A DNA stretch of 64,000 nt from Paenibacillus sp. RC334 (GTDB lineage: Bacteria > Bacillota > Bacilli > Paenibacillales > Paenibacillaceae). The stretch covers positions 1,488,001 to 1,552,000 of the forward strand of contig NZ_CP125370.1 of the NCBI RefSeq assembly GCF_030034735.1. Reading direction: 5' to 3'. This document shows positions 15,231 through 23,641 of this stretch, piece by piece (position 1 is the first letter of the stretch; every line of letters begins with the position of its first letter). A program made the position numbers and the translations under genes. The notes beneath the pieces were generated by a model, which made no database searches, had not been told where the DNA came from, and saw only the letters and a program-made list of their open reading frames with translations.

Positions 15231-16256
15231 ATGAATACAGTGCAACGGGATATTTACGATATCACCATTATTGGCGGCGGCCCTGCTGGTATGTATGCTG
15301 CTTTTTATAGTGGAATGAGAGCGATGCGTACCAAATTAATTGACGCTAAACAGGAGCTAGGCGGATTTATGCGTACATATCCTGAGAAATTAGTCTGGGA
15401 TGTGGGCGGAGTAGGTCCGATACGATGTGAAAGATTAATTGATGCTTTGGAGAGACAAGCGAAAACATTTGATCCCACCATTGTGTTAGGTCAGGAAATC
15501 GCACATTTTGAACGTCATGATGATGTCTTTGTACTGACATCAAAAACGGGTGAATGCCACTACACACGTACTATATTATTATGTGCTGGAAGAGGAATGA
15601 CACAAGTTCAAAAGCTGGATGTTGAAGGGGCCAATCGGTATGAATTGACGAACCTTCATTACGTGATTACAGATTTGTCCAGATTTAAAGATAAGCGAGT
15701 TCTGATTTCAGGGGGCGGAGATTCTGCGGTTGATTGGGCGAATGAAATGGTAAAGCTGGCCAAAGAAGTTATTGTGGCTCATAGACGAGATGAATTTACT
15801 GCACATGAACTGCCTGTAGCCCAAATGAAAGCATCCGCTAAGGTCATGACACCGTACATGATAGATTGCTTATATGGTACGGGGGATTCTATTCAAAGCG
15901 TGTCTCTCAAGCATATCAAGACCGGTGCTATAGAGCAGGTTGAAGTAGATGAAGTTGTAGTCAGTCATGGATTTGATCGTGATTTTGGTGATGTATTGAA
16001 ATGGGGACTAGACAGGGAAGATTATGGTGTCTCTGTTGATGCTCGAATGCGTACAAGCATTCCGGGAATCTTTGGGGCTGGAGACTTTATCACCTATGGC
16101 AGTAAGGTTCGTTTAATTGCAGGAGCATTTAATGATGCCGTATTAGCCGTAAATAGTGCTAAGCTCTATCTGGAACCAACCGCTTTAGATATGGCTGGTG
16201 TTTCGTCTCATCATTCTGCCTTCTTTGGAAAAAATAAAGCGATCTTACAAGGTTGA
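15231..16256 (+). CDS. Ferredoxin-NADP-reductase-type flavoprotein, probable siderophore reductase
   Basis: A 341-residue FAD/NAD(P) oxidoreductase of the ferredoxin-NADP reductase type 2 (thioredoxin-reductase-like) family. FAD motif [16 protein letters not shown] (about 12-27), NADPH motif [15 protein letters not shown] (about 159-173) and the second FAD motif GIFGAGDFITYGSK are present. There is no CxxC redox pair, so it is not a thioredoxin reductase. The start codon directly follows the receptor gene's stop. IruO of Staphylococcus is a similar enzyme that frees iron from hydroxamate siderophores. That role here is inferred from the operon and the Fur box. Confidence 0.88.
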   Translation: MNTVQRDIYDITIIGGGPAGMYAAFYSGMRAMRTKLIDAKQELGGFMRTYPEKLVWDVGGVGPIRCERLIDALERQAKTFDPTIVLGQEIAHFERHDDVFVLTSKTGECHYTRTILLCAGRGMTQVQKLDVEGANRYELTNLHYVITDLSRFKDKRVLISGGGDSAVDWANEMVKLAKEVIVAHRRDEFTAHELPVAQMKASAKVMTPYMIDCLYGTGDSIQSVSLKHIKTGAIEQVEVDEVVVSHGFDRDFGDVLKWGLDREDYGVSVDARMRTSIPGIFGAGDFITYGSKVRLIAGAFNDAVLAVNSAKLYLEPTALDMAGVSSHHSAFFGKNKAILQG

Positions 16257-16259
16257 TAA

Positions 16260-16314
16260 GAGATCACAGTAATTGACGAGATTTTTCTCGAATCATTACT
16301 GTGATCTTTTTGGT
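16260..16314 (+). terminator. Rho-independent terminator
   Basis: A long stem (AGATCACAGTAAT with ATTACTGTGATCT, inner arms CGAG/CTCG) followed by TTTTT. It closes the iron operon. Confidence 0.85.
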
Positions 16315-16450
16315 GTAATAAGAAAAATGAGAAGGTGACTTTACATGGAAATATTTATACAATATAAAACAGTAACTACGATGAAGCTTAACGTGAAAAT
16401 CTTATTTCAAGCGATTATAAATTTTAATTTTAAATTGGAGGATTTATGCC

Positions 16451-16876
16451 ATGACGCTGGAACCTCAAATGAGTCGAAGCAGTAAGGATGAAGCGCGATT
16501 TGTCAGGAACAAACTGATTGAATTTAACGCAAAACACATACCTGAAGATATCCAAACCCGATATGAGGAGATCAATCTTACCCTCAAAAACGACGATGGT
16601 CAGGTGATCGGTGGTCTTTTAAGTGTGCTGTGCTGGAACTGGGTGGAGGTAGATATTTTGTGGATAGATCAGAGCTACAGAGGGAAGGGCTATGGTTCAC
16701 AATTGCTTGGTGAGATCGAACAAATCGCCAAAGATAAAGGGTGTACCTTTATACAACTCAACACATTTACTTTTCAAGCACCCGATTTTTATGAAAAGTA
16801 TGGGTACGAAGTGATCGGCGTCATTGATGATGCCCCCCGAGGCTTTAAGCACTATTATTATAAGAAAAACATCTAG
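16451..16876 (+). CDS. GNAT N-acetyltransferase
   Basis: A 141-residue acetyltransferase. LWIDQSYRGKGYGSQLLGEI (about 76-95) holds the acetyl-CoA-binding R/Q-x-x-G-x-G/A motif. FTFQAPDFYEKYGYEVIGVI near the end is the usual GNAT closing strand and Tyr. The substrate is unknown. ATG at 16451 has GGAGG 9 bases upstream. It opens a run of five small genes (to 20172) that look like one accessory metabolic cluster. Confidence 0.9.
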   Translation: MTLEPQMSRSSKDEARFVRNKLIEFNAKHIPEDIQTRYEEINLTLKNDDGQVIGGLLSVLCWNWVEVDILWIDQSYRGKGYGSQLLGEIEQIAKDKGCTFIQLNTFTFQAPDFYEKYGYEVIGVIDDAPRGFKHYYYKKNI

Positions 16877-16948
16877 CGAGGACTCTAATATATGCGGCTA
16901 AAGGGAGTTATACTATAAAGAATAGGGATAAAGAAAGGTATGATCGGA

Positions 16949-17431
16949 TTGACGACGGAAGTAACACACAAAATATATACCATGTGCATGATTCAGGATG
17001 GAACCAAGGTACTGCTCCTCAACAGACCGGATAAAAAGGGCTTTCCAGGTTACATCGCGCCAGGAGGGAAAGTAGAATTTCCAGAGAGCATTGTGAATGG
17101 GGCCATTCGTGAAGTGAAGGAAGAAACAGGATTAACCGTAACGGAAATTGTATTTAAAGGAATTGACGAATTTTGTGACCCTAGCAAAGGGTTAAGATAC
17201 ATGGTATTTAACTATTTGGCTACTGCGAGTGAAGGGGAGCTGCTAAAAAATCCTCCAGAAGGAGAACTGCTATGGGTGGATATGGAGGAAGCGCTCGATC
17301 TGCCGATGCAGGATTGGTTTAAACAGAGATTCCCATTGTTTTTCGCTCCCGGAACCTTTGAGGTGAGCCAGGTGTGGATACAGGACACGAATGAAACTTT
17401 GGAAGCAACGGTCAAAAACTATGGGGTGTAG
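16949..17431 (+). CDS. NUDIX hydrolase (MutT-like)
   Basis: A 160-residue pyrophosphohydrolase. The Nudix box is complete: GGKVEFPESIVNGAIREV followed by KEETGL, with the REVKEE core. Close relatives are 8-oxo-dGTP diphosphatases, but the substrate is not fixed by sequence. TTG at 16949 is preferred because AAAGG lies 10 bases upstream; the ATG at 16940 is almost touching that site. The stop codon is 2 bases from the start of the next gene, so translation is probably coupled. Confidence 0.9.
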   Translation: MTTEVTHKIYTMCMIQDGTKVLLLNRPDKKGFPGYIAPGGKVEFPESIVNGAIREVKEETGLTVTEIVFKGIDEFCDPSKGLRYMVFNYLATASEGELLKNPPEGELLWVDMEEALDLPMQDWFKQRFPLFFAPGTFEVSQVWIQDTNETLEATVKNYGV

Positions 17432-17433
17432 AG

Positions 17434-18441
17434 ATGACGACGACCATTTATTTTTCCTCTAACCGGTTGGGGGAGGTAGCAGATGATCAATTACAGAGGA
17501 TGCTGGATCGTTTCAATCTGGGTCGCCTGCGATCTTCGGGGAAAACGGCAGAAGGCGTCATGGGACAAACCCTCTATATTTCTTCGACGGCTGGACAATT
17601 TGTATTGAAGGGCAACCCGCTTTTTCAAGGGCAATGGGTGGAAGAGCAGTTTATAGTGGAGCAGCTACATACAAGGACCCAAATTCCTGTGCCTGCACCG
17701 TATCTTGTGGATGAAACCGAGGATATTTTTGGCTGGAGCTATGCTGTTATGCCTTGTTTAGACGGTCAGCATATACATACGCCCGAGCTGCAAGCGAGAC
17801 TGACACCGCCTGGTCAACAACAGATGGCTGAAATGCTGGCTACTGTACTACTGGAGCTTCATAGCTGGAAGGTTGAGAACAGTGGAGAGCTGGATACAAT
17901 CAGTCTGGCTATTCGTCCTTTTGATGTCTCTTATCGGGCGTGGTTATATGGACGTATCCGTTACTGGCTAGAGGATGCCCGAAAATACTCAGACATTTCT
18001 GCACAGGACATAGCATGGGTAGAGTGTATTTTGGAAGGCTCACGCCAAGCATTCGATCAACTGGATACCAACACATTTGTAATGGGAGATTTTAAACCGC
18101 AAAATTTCCTTGTTAAAAACGGCGATGGTGGTTGGAGAGTCAGTGGGCTTTTTGATTTTACGACAGCCTATTTTGGTGACGGGGTTGCAGACCTTCCGAA
18201 AATAACCATAATGTATCTGGAGAATGGAGAGGAAGAGCTGGCCAGACGTTTTCTTACAGCTTACTTGAAAGGGATGGAAGATAAAAAAGGATTTGTAGAA
18301 CGCTTCCAGGTGCATATGCTGCATCAGCAGATTTTAAATTGGGGCTGTGCCAAAGCGATGAAGCAGGTCACTTGGGATGACAAGCAATCTTTTACAGATT
18401 GGGCCCGTAAATTCACGGATATTGAGATATATGAACACTAG
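17434..18441 (+). CDS. APH-type phosphotransferase
   Basis: A 335-residue protein of the aminoglycoside phosphotransferase/choline kinase-like superfamily. The catalytic loop reads FVMGDFKPQNFLV (about 211-223), where the usual H-G-D is M-G-D but Asp, Lys and Asn are kept. The metal-binding loop is GLFDFTTAYFGD, so the DF pair is present. FVLKGNP carries the ATP-binding Lys. It probably phosphorylates a small molecule. Antibiotic resistance cannot be claimed. It is tightly coupled to the NUDIX gene. Confidence 0.87.
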   Translation: MTTTIYFSSNRLGEVADDQLQRMLDRFNLGRLRSSGKTAEGVMGQTLYISSTAGQFVLKGNPLFQGQWVEEQFIVEQLHTRTQIPVPAPYLVDETEDIFGWSYAVMPCLDGQHIHTPELQARLTPPGQQQMAEMLATVLLELHSWKVENSGELDTISLAIRPFDVSYRAWLYGRIRYWLEDARKYSDISAQDIAWVECILEGSRQAFDQLDTNTFVMGDFKPQNFLVKNGDGGWRVSGLFDFTTAYFGDGVADLPKITIMYLENGEEELARRFLTAYLKGMEDKKGFVERFQVHMLHQQILNWGCAKAMKQVTWDDKQSFTDWARKFTDIEIYEH

Positions 18442-18481
18442 GCAAGAAGAATTGCGAGTTTAATAGGAGGAAGTGATAGGC

Positions 18482-19003
18482 GTGCAAACAGTGAGCTTGG
18501 TAAAGCCGGAAAGTGTATGGAAGGAAGCTTATCTTTCTTTTTATGAGGAATGGAAACAGAGTCAGGAGCTTATGGTACCGTGGGTAATTTCTACAGAACC
18601 GTATGATTTTGAAGGTATGCTGACGTTTTTGAGCAATCAGGAAAATGGAATTGGTCTGTCGGAAGGCTGGGTCAAAACCTCAACGTATTGGCTTGTGACT
18701 GCAATTGAGCAGGTCGTCGGAGTGGTAAACATCAGGCATGAGCTTAACGAAAAGCTGTTAAATACCGGAGGGCATATCGGCTACGGTATCCGTCCTTCCG
18801 CACGGGGGAATAGCTACGCTGTTACTATGCTTGCGTTGGCACTGGAAAAAGCAAAAGAGCTGGGGATTTCCAGAGCTTTGGTCGTATGCGACTCCGATAA
18901 TATCGCCTCCAAAAAAACAATCCTTGGCAACGGAGGAACACCGGATCAGGATTACGTTGATGAAGATGGAAATCGTATGAATCGATTTTGGATAGAACTG
19001 TAA
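18482..19003 (+). CDS. GNAT N-acetyltransferase
   Basis: A 173-residue acetyltransferase. VVGVVNIRHELNEKLLNTGG, HIGYGIRPSARGNSYAVTML and ALEKAKELGISRALVVCDSD give the strand, the acetyl-CoA pyrophosphate loop (RPSARGNSYA) and the DNxAS motif (DSDNIASKKT) of this family. AGGAGG ends at 18470; GTG at 18482 is therefore preferred to the GTG at 18473, which is only 2 bases away. Substrate unknown. Confidence 0.88.
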   Translation: MQTVSLVKPESVWKEAYLSFYEEWKQSQELMVPWVISTEPYDFEGMLTFLSNQENGIGLSEGWVKTSTYWLVTAIEQVVGVVNIRHELNEKLLNTGGHIGYGIRPSARGNSYAVTMLALALEKAKELGISRALVVCDSDNIASKKTILGNGGTPDQDYVDEDGNRMNRFWIEL

Positions 19004-19202
19004 GTGGATTTTCGCATATACGCTTGCTCATACATGGGTCTGAATTCTCCACGGTTATTCGGAGACACCTTGCTATAACGTCCGATTCTGCCGTTGGAAT
19101 CTGTTATATTGGCATTAAACGGAACCGAGTATCCCAAATAAAGATTTTGCGAAGTCGTGGTATACAACAAGAAAGTAAGAAGGAGGGTAGCGCGAAAAGC
19201 TT
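19004..19202. other. Spacer with a possible leftward gene relic
   Basis: Read leftward, LYTTTSQNLYLGYSVPFNAN, ITDSNGRIGRYSKVSPNNRG and EFRPMYEQAYMRKST form an open, protein-like stretch without a start or ribosome site. It may be a gene fragment. No family is claimed. Confidence 0.3.
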
Positions 19203-19652
19203 ATGAAATTACAGCCTGAATATGCGCAAAACATCATTGTGGGTGTCATTTTTGAAGGACAATGGAACTGGTATGTGACCGAAAGAGAGTATTGGTTTCT
19301 GAATACAGAAATGGAGGAACGGTTTGGTATTCCCATTTTGGATGAAACAACGGCAGGAGCATTTTTGGGGCATATCTGTGAATATAGAGTAGCTGCTGAT
19401 GAACTAACCTTACTGCTCAGTATGCTGGCTGATGCCATTGAGCATAAGGATGAGGTGTTAGAGTTCTGCCCTGCGCTGTATGTTGATTTTGACCAGAAAA
19501 TTCTCTATTCGCTGTTTCCAGAGCCAGCATCGTTTGAGCATTATGTTCCAGCGGGATGGAATGGGGAATATCAAAACTTTTTGAACGAGGTGTCTCCGTC
19601 TGAGCGGTATTGGATTATAGATGGGAAGTCATTTTTTGAAAAATTCATATGA
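19203..19652 (+). CDS. Hypothetical protein, 149 residues
   Basis: I do not recognise this protein. It is soluble and acidic and rich in aromatic residues (FEGQWNWYVTEREYWFLNTE, and WIIDGKSFFEKFI at the end), without a signal peptide or membrane segment. It resembles small SMI1/immunity-like folds only in composition. ATG at 19203 is the only possible start after an in-frame stop. AAGGAGGG is 15 bases upstream, an unusually long spacing. It sits between an acetyltransferase and a DinB-like gene, with 16 bases to the latter. Confidence 0.7.
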   Translation: MKLQPEYAQNIIVGVIFEGQWNWYVTEREYWFLNTEMEERFGIPILDETTAGAFLGHICEYRVAADELTLLLSMLADAIEHKDEVLEFCPALYVDFDQKILYSLFPEPASFEHYVPAGWNGEYQNFLNEVSPSERYWIIDGKSFFEKFI

Positions 19653-19668
19653 GAGGAGCAGGAATAAT

Positions 19669-20172
19669 ATGGATTCTTCCATACATGAGTTTAAAATCAT
19701 CTCCAAGCACAGAATGAACGATCAATACTTGGTAAAGCTGCGGGCCTGCGTCGAGGTTTTGGACGAACAGGTGCTGTGGCAGGTTGGTGAAGGGGAAACG
19801 AACAGTATAGGTGGTATTATCAATCATATCATGGTGCATGTGCGTAGAAACGCAGCTAAGCTCATAGATCCGACGATTACATATAAGCAAGGGATGGAGG
19901 ATAGCTTCACACCTTCGCTACAAGACAAGGTGCAGCTTATGGTTGAGGTGGAAGAGGCTTTTTCATCCTTCTGCGCAGCATTGGACAACACAGGCGCGAT
20001 AGATATGTACAATGTTTACCATGTGGTGGAGCATACGGCTTATCATCTGGGGCAGATCATAGACCGCGCACAGAGACTGGCAAATTACCGTTTTCAATTT
20101 GTACAGACAGGACTTAATGAGAAGGCGTTACGTGCTATAGTGCAGCAATTCCTGAATACCTCAGAAAAATGA
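19669..20172 (+). CDS. DinB-superfamily protein
   Basis: A 167-residue four-helix-bundle protein. IGGIINHIMVHVRRNAAKLI carries the first metal-binding His region, and YHVVEHTAYHLGQIIDRAQ the second His cluster of DinB/DUF1572-like proteins. Members are presumed metal-dependent hydrolases or thiol transferases. ATG at 19669 has AGGAGCAGG just upstream; the open frame begins earlier without a site. Last gene of the small metabolic run. Confidence 0.85.
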   Translation: MDSSIHEFKIISKHRMNDQYLVKLRACVEVLDEQVLWQVGEGETNSIGGIINHIMVHVRRNAAKLIDPTITYKQGMEDSFTPSLQDKVQLMVEVEEAFSSFCAALDNTGAIDMYNVYHVVEHTAYHLGQIIDRAQRLANYRFQFVQTGLNEKALRAIVQQFLNTSEK

Positions 20173-20263
20173 GAGAAACAACAGCCATATATACCGTATA
20201 AAAATGTAGTTCCAAGGTCACAAAAACTCCCGAAGCGGATATGTTTTTAATTCTTAATTGATA

Positions 20264-20280
20264 TTGATAATTATTATCAA
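20264..20280 (+). promoter_or_regulatory. Fur box
   Basis: TTGATAATTATTATCAA is a nearly perfect Fur-type palindrome. A further TTGATAT just upstream extends it. It lies about 50 bases before the GTG of the reductase at 20328. Confidence 0.87.
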
Positions 20281-20327
20281 TTATAATAGGAGCAGACATA
20301 TCACGCTAAGGTAGGGAGAGTTGCAGA

Positions 20328-21362
20328 GTGAAAGAGTCCTTGGAATTATATGATGTAACGATAATCGGCGGTGGTCCTGCCGGTATGTATACCGCATTTT
20401 ACAGCGGAATGAGAGATATGAAGACCAAGCTGATCGAAGCCAAGCATGAGCTGGGCGGACGGATGCGCATTTACCCGGAGAAGATGATTTGGGATGTTGG
20501 AGGTGTCACGCCGATATTATGTGAAAAGCTGATTGATCAGCTAGAGCAGCAGGCGCGGACGTTCGAGCCTACGATTGTGCTGGGACAGCAGATCACAGGT
20601 TTGGATCGGCAAGAGGATGGAACCTTCCTATTGACCTCTGCGACAGGGGAACAGCATTGGACACGTACGGTGGTGCTGGCAGTAGGCTATGGCATTCTCA
20701 AAATGGCCAAGCTGGAGATTGAAGGAGCTGACCGCTATGAGGTTACAAACTTGCATTATACTGTGCAAGAATTGGAGCCGTTCCGAGGCAAGCATGTCCT
20801 GATTTCCGGAGGAGGCGACTCGGCTGTGGATTGGGCGAATGAGCTGGAATCTATTGCCGCAAGTGTGACAGTAGTCCATCGTCGAGAGCATTTTGGCGGT
20901 CACGAGAAAAATATAGTTCGCATGAAGGCGTCTTCTGTTCATGTCCTCACACCTTACGCGGTGAGCCAATTGCATAGTAATAATGGCGAGACGATTGAAC
21001 AGGTGACGATCAGTCATGTAGAGACGGGTGAAACACAAGTATTGAACGTCGATGCAATCATTGTGAACCATGGTCTGAAATCGGATTTTGGCCCGCTTCG
21101 GGATTGGGGACTGGATATGGGTGAGTGGCATGCCAGAGTGAGTGAGAAGCTGGAAACGAATCTGCCAGGGGTTTTCGGCGCAGGCGATTTTGTCGAGTAC
21201 GGAAGCAAGCTGTATCTGATTGCGGGTACGTTTACGGATGCTGCCCTTGCGCTGAATAGCGCCAAGCTGTACATTGATCCCGCAGCAGATAAAGTGGCCT
21301 ATGTATCTTCCCACAACAGCCGTTTCAAGGAAAAAAACCGCGAGCTTGGTGTCGTGGAGTAA
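20328..21362 (+). CDS. Ferredoxin-NADP-reductase-type flavoprotein, second copy
   Basis: A 344-residue paralogue of the enzyme at 15231, alike along its whole length ([55 protein letters not shown], and the closing VSSHNS). It has FAD and NADPH motifs and no CxxC pair. GTG at 20328 follows AGGGAGAG by about 9 bases. It has its own Fur box and terminator, so it is expressed alone when iron is short. Reduction of a ferric siderophore or of ferredoxin/flavodoxin is the likely role; the sequence does not decide between them. Confidence 0.88.
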   Translation: MKESLELYDVTIIGGGPAGMYTAFYSGMRDMKTKLIEAKHELGGRMRIYPEKMIWDVGGVTPILCEKLIDQLEQQARTFEPTIVLGQQITGLDRQEDGTFLLTSATGEQHWTRTVVLAVGYGILKMAKLEIEGADRYEVTNLHYTVQELEPFRGKHVLISGGGDSAVDWANELESIAASVTVVHRREHFGGHEKNIVRMKASSVHVLTPYAVSQLHSNNGETIEQVTISHVETGETQVLNVDAIIVNHGLKSDFGPLRDWGLDMGEWHARVSEKLETNLPGVFGAGDFVEYGSKLYLIAGTFTDAALALNSAKLYIDPAADKVAYVSSHNSRFKEKNRELGVVE

Positions 21363-21407
21363 GATACGTAAATAAGTCTGATAGGATAGAGATAGGATAG
21401 GCAAAAC

Positions 21408-21460
21408 GCAAAAGAACTTCCGAGACCACTGTTGATGTGGAATTGGTAGTTCTTTTTTGT
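21408..21460 (+). terminator. Rho-independent terminator
   Basis: AAGAACTTCC pairs with GGTAGTTCTT (one mismatch), inner stem CCAC/GTGG, followed by TTTTTT. Ends the second reductase gene. Confidence 0.75.
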
Positions 21461-21558
21461 ACGGTCACTAACTCCATCACAAAGGTTGGATGCCATACAC
21501 CATATAGAATAAAATAGAGATAGCCTGTCCTTTTCGGCCTTATATAGCAGATTTTGAG

Positions 21559-21651
21559 TAGAAAGATAAGGAGCGGTGTACCCTTTTGGGACATATGGGT
21601 ATGAGCTAGCAACCGGGCGATTAAAGCTGGCAGCCCGTAAGGCGCTTTCTA
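21559..21651 (+). ncRNA. Candidate structured leader RNA, unidentified
   Basis: In the 285-base gap before the HD-domain gene, TAGAAAG (21559-21565) pairs with CTTTCTA (21645-21651). They enclose GTACCC/GGGTAT and CGGGC/GCCCG stems and a conserved-looking CTAGCAACCGGGCG core. The multi-branch layout resembles a riboswitch or structured leader, but it matches no class I can name. Seen by eye only. Confidence 0.3.
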
Positions 21652-21745
21652 TGATCCGCAGTAAGCAAATGATTAGGTAAATGAACAAGCGTTAGAAATT
21701 AAAATAACTCGCCTTGGAATACAAGGGTGGAGCAGAAGGTGACTT

Positions 21746-22411
21746 ATGGAGAAACGAACGGAGCAACAGGAAGCTATTTTGGCAGATATTATTCAACAGG
21801 CAGAACCTTTTGTACAGCAGCAGTTGGAGCATGACCACAGCGGTCACGATTGGTGGCACATTGACCGGGTGAGAAAGCTCTCCCTCGAAATTGCTGCCAA
21901 AGAAGGCGCAGATACGTTTATTTGTGAACTGGCAGCGCTGCTGCATGATGTAGCGGATGAAAAATTAAACGACTCCAAACAAGCGGGACTCGACAAAGTG
22001 GAGCACTGGCTGCGTCTGCATGTAAGCGATCCGGGCGTGATTACGCATGTGATGACCATTATCGGTACGATGTCCTATAATGGTGGACAAAATCCACCTA
22101 TGGATACGCTGGAAGGTCAGGTTGTGCAGGATGCAGATCGGTTGGATGCACTTGGAGCGATTGGCATCGCGAGGACTTTTATGTATGCAGGCTCCAAAGG
22201 CAGCATGATGCATCACCCCGAAAAGGATTTTTCACAGTATGATTATCGTGCTGCGGGAAAAAGTGCCATATACCATTTTTACGAAAAGTTGTTAAAGCTC
22301 AAGGATTTAATGAATACAGCTTACGCTAAAGAACTGGCGGCTGTCCGGCATCAATGGATGGAGATGTTTTTGGAGCAGTTTTATAGAGAGTGGAATGTGG
22401 ATGATAAATAA
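21746..22411 (+). CDS. HD-domain phosphohydrolase
   Basis: A 221-residue metal-dependent phosphohydrolase of the YedJ-like HD group. HDHSGHDWWHIDRVRKLSLE (the first His ligand is in DWWHIDRV), LAALLHDVADEK (the HD pair, about 69-80) and VVQDADRLDALGAIGIART (the distal Asp) are in the right order. Substrates of this group are nucleotides or are not known. AGAAGGTGA lies about 5 bases before the ATG. It may be controlled by the structured element at 21559. Confidence 0.92.
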   Translation: MEKRTEQQEAILADIIQQAEPFVQQQLEHDHSGHDWWHIDRVRKLSLEIAAKEGADTFICELAALLHDVADEKLNDSKQAGLDKVEHWLRLHVSDPGVITHVMTIIGTMSYNGGQNPPMDTLEGQVVQDADRLDALGAIGIARTFMYAGSKGSMMHHPEKDFSQYDYRAAGKSAIYHFYEKLLKLKDLMNTAYAKELAAVRHQWMEMFLEQFYREWNVDDK

Positions 22412-22419
22412 GGATTTCA

Positions 22420-22473
22420 ATAAGGCTGTTACCTCTAACCGAGTGTATCGGAGGGGAAGCAGCTTTTTTTATA
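22420..22473 (+). terminator. Rho-independent terminator
   Basis: AAGGCTGTTACCTCT with AGGGGAAGCAGCTT (G-T pairs, one mismatch), followed by TTTTTT. Ends the HD-domain gene. Confidence 0.75.
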
Positions 22474-22579
22474 TATAAATGTCATATTGATATTATTGAA
22501 AATGTATGCTATTTTATTGTTAATAACAAATTGATAATAACAAAATAATAAAAACTATAAGGAAGGCGAGGAAGCGGCT

Positions 22580-23641
22580 ATGTTCGGATTTAATTTTGTG
22601 AAATTTCAGCCCAGTGAGTATGTGATGAAGGTGAAGAACGGGAAAGTAGTTCGGGAAGGTGTGGGATTATCCTTTTATTATTACGCTCCAACAACCTCGG
22701 TCGTCGTCGCTCCTGTTTCCTCTATTGATGTGCCGTTCATATTTGAGGAAATGACCCACGATTTTCAGGCGGTGACGGTGCAGGGGCAACTGACTTATCG
22801 GATTGTGGATTATCGGAGATCGACGCAGATTTTGAATTATACGTATGACTTGAAAGCAAATCGCTACATTTCGGATGACCCGGGCAAGCTGGCCCAACGG
22901 GTGATTAACATTGCAAAGGTGCTGACCAAAAAATATCTGGAGCGTGTTCCGCTCAAAGAGGCTGTTCAATCCAGTGAACGTTTGGCCCAAAGCATGGCGA
23001 AGGATATCGCTCAACACGCGGAAATCGAAAAGCTCGGTATTGAGGTGATGGGACTGTCGATTTTGGCGATTTTACCGAATAAAGAAACGATGAGAGCGCT
23101 GGAGGCGCAGGCAAGGGAGGAAATTCTTCGCAATGCGGATCACGCCCTGTATGAGCGTCGGAATGCTTCCATTGAGCAGGAGCGGCGTGTGAAGGAGAAT
23201 GAGCTGAACACCGAAATTGCAGTGGAGACGAAAAAGAAGCAAATCCGCGAAACCCAGCTCGATGCCGAACGTTCAGTGAAGCAGAAGCAAAGCGAGATGA
23301 AGGAGGAGCAAATGCTTTTTGACACGGCTTTGGAGGAGAAAAAGCGTGAGCTGATTGAGTTGACCGTAATGAATAAAAAGGCGGAAGCCGATGCCAAGGC
23401 TTATGAACTGACGGCAGTCATGAAATCGTTGCAGGATGTCGAGCCGAACGTGCTTCAGGCTATGGCGAACATGGATATGAGCCCGGATAAGCTGATCGCC
23501 ATTGCATTCCAGGAGCTTGCAGAAAATGCAGGGAAAATCGGTCAGCTAAACATTACACCGGATTTGTTGCAAGGTCTGATGTCCGCTAAGGGAACAGGCG
23601 GATCGGAAGGAACGAGAGGATCCGGAGGAAGAGCACGATGA
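22580..23641 (+). CDS. SPFH/Band-7 domain protein
   Basis: A 353-residue SPFH-domain protein. The N-terminal beta-rich SPFH core (residues about 5-170; FQAVTVQGQLTYRIVDYRRS) is followed by a long charged coiled coil (about 175-275; RRVKENELNTEIAVETKKKQ). A C-terminal segment with a Gly/Arg-rich tail ends it. Unlike flotillin it has no N-terminal membrane hairpin, so any membrane contact is peripheral. The upstream region holds a repeated AATAACAAA (22522 and 22536). Its stop overlaps the start of an NAD-kinase-like gene by 4 bases, showing strict coupling. SPFH proteins scaffold complexes; the partner here is presumably the next gene product. Confidence 0.88.
   Translation: MFGFNFVKFQPSEYVMKVKNGKVVREGVGLSFYYYAPTTSVVVAPVSSIDVPFIFEEMTHDFQAVTVQGQLTYRIVDYRRSTQILNYTYDLKANRYISDDPGKLAQRVINIAKVLTKKYLERVPLKEAVQSSERLAQSMAKDIAQHAEIEKLGIEVMGLSILAILPNKETMRALEAQAREEILRNADHALYERRNASIEQERRVKENELNTEIAVETKKKQIRETQLDAERSVKQKQSEMKEEQMLFDTALEEKKRELIELTVMNKKAEADAKAYELTAVMKSLQDVEPNVLQAMANMDMSPDKLIAIAFQELAENAGKIGQLNITPDLLQGLMSAKGTGGSEGTRGSGGRAR

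Noticed and set aside
20628..21404. A 258-codon leftward frame
   Set aside because: It lies fully opposite the second flavoprotein gene and has no recognisable motif.
21299..21946. Several leftward frames of 80-130 codons
   Set aside because: No start signal. They overlap coding sequence and the structured region on the other strand.
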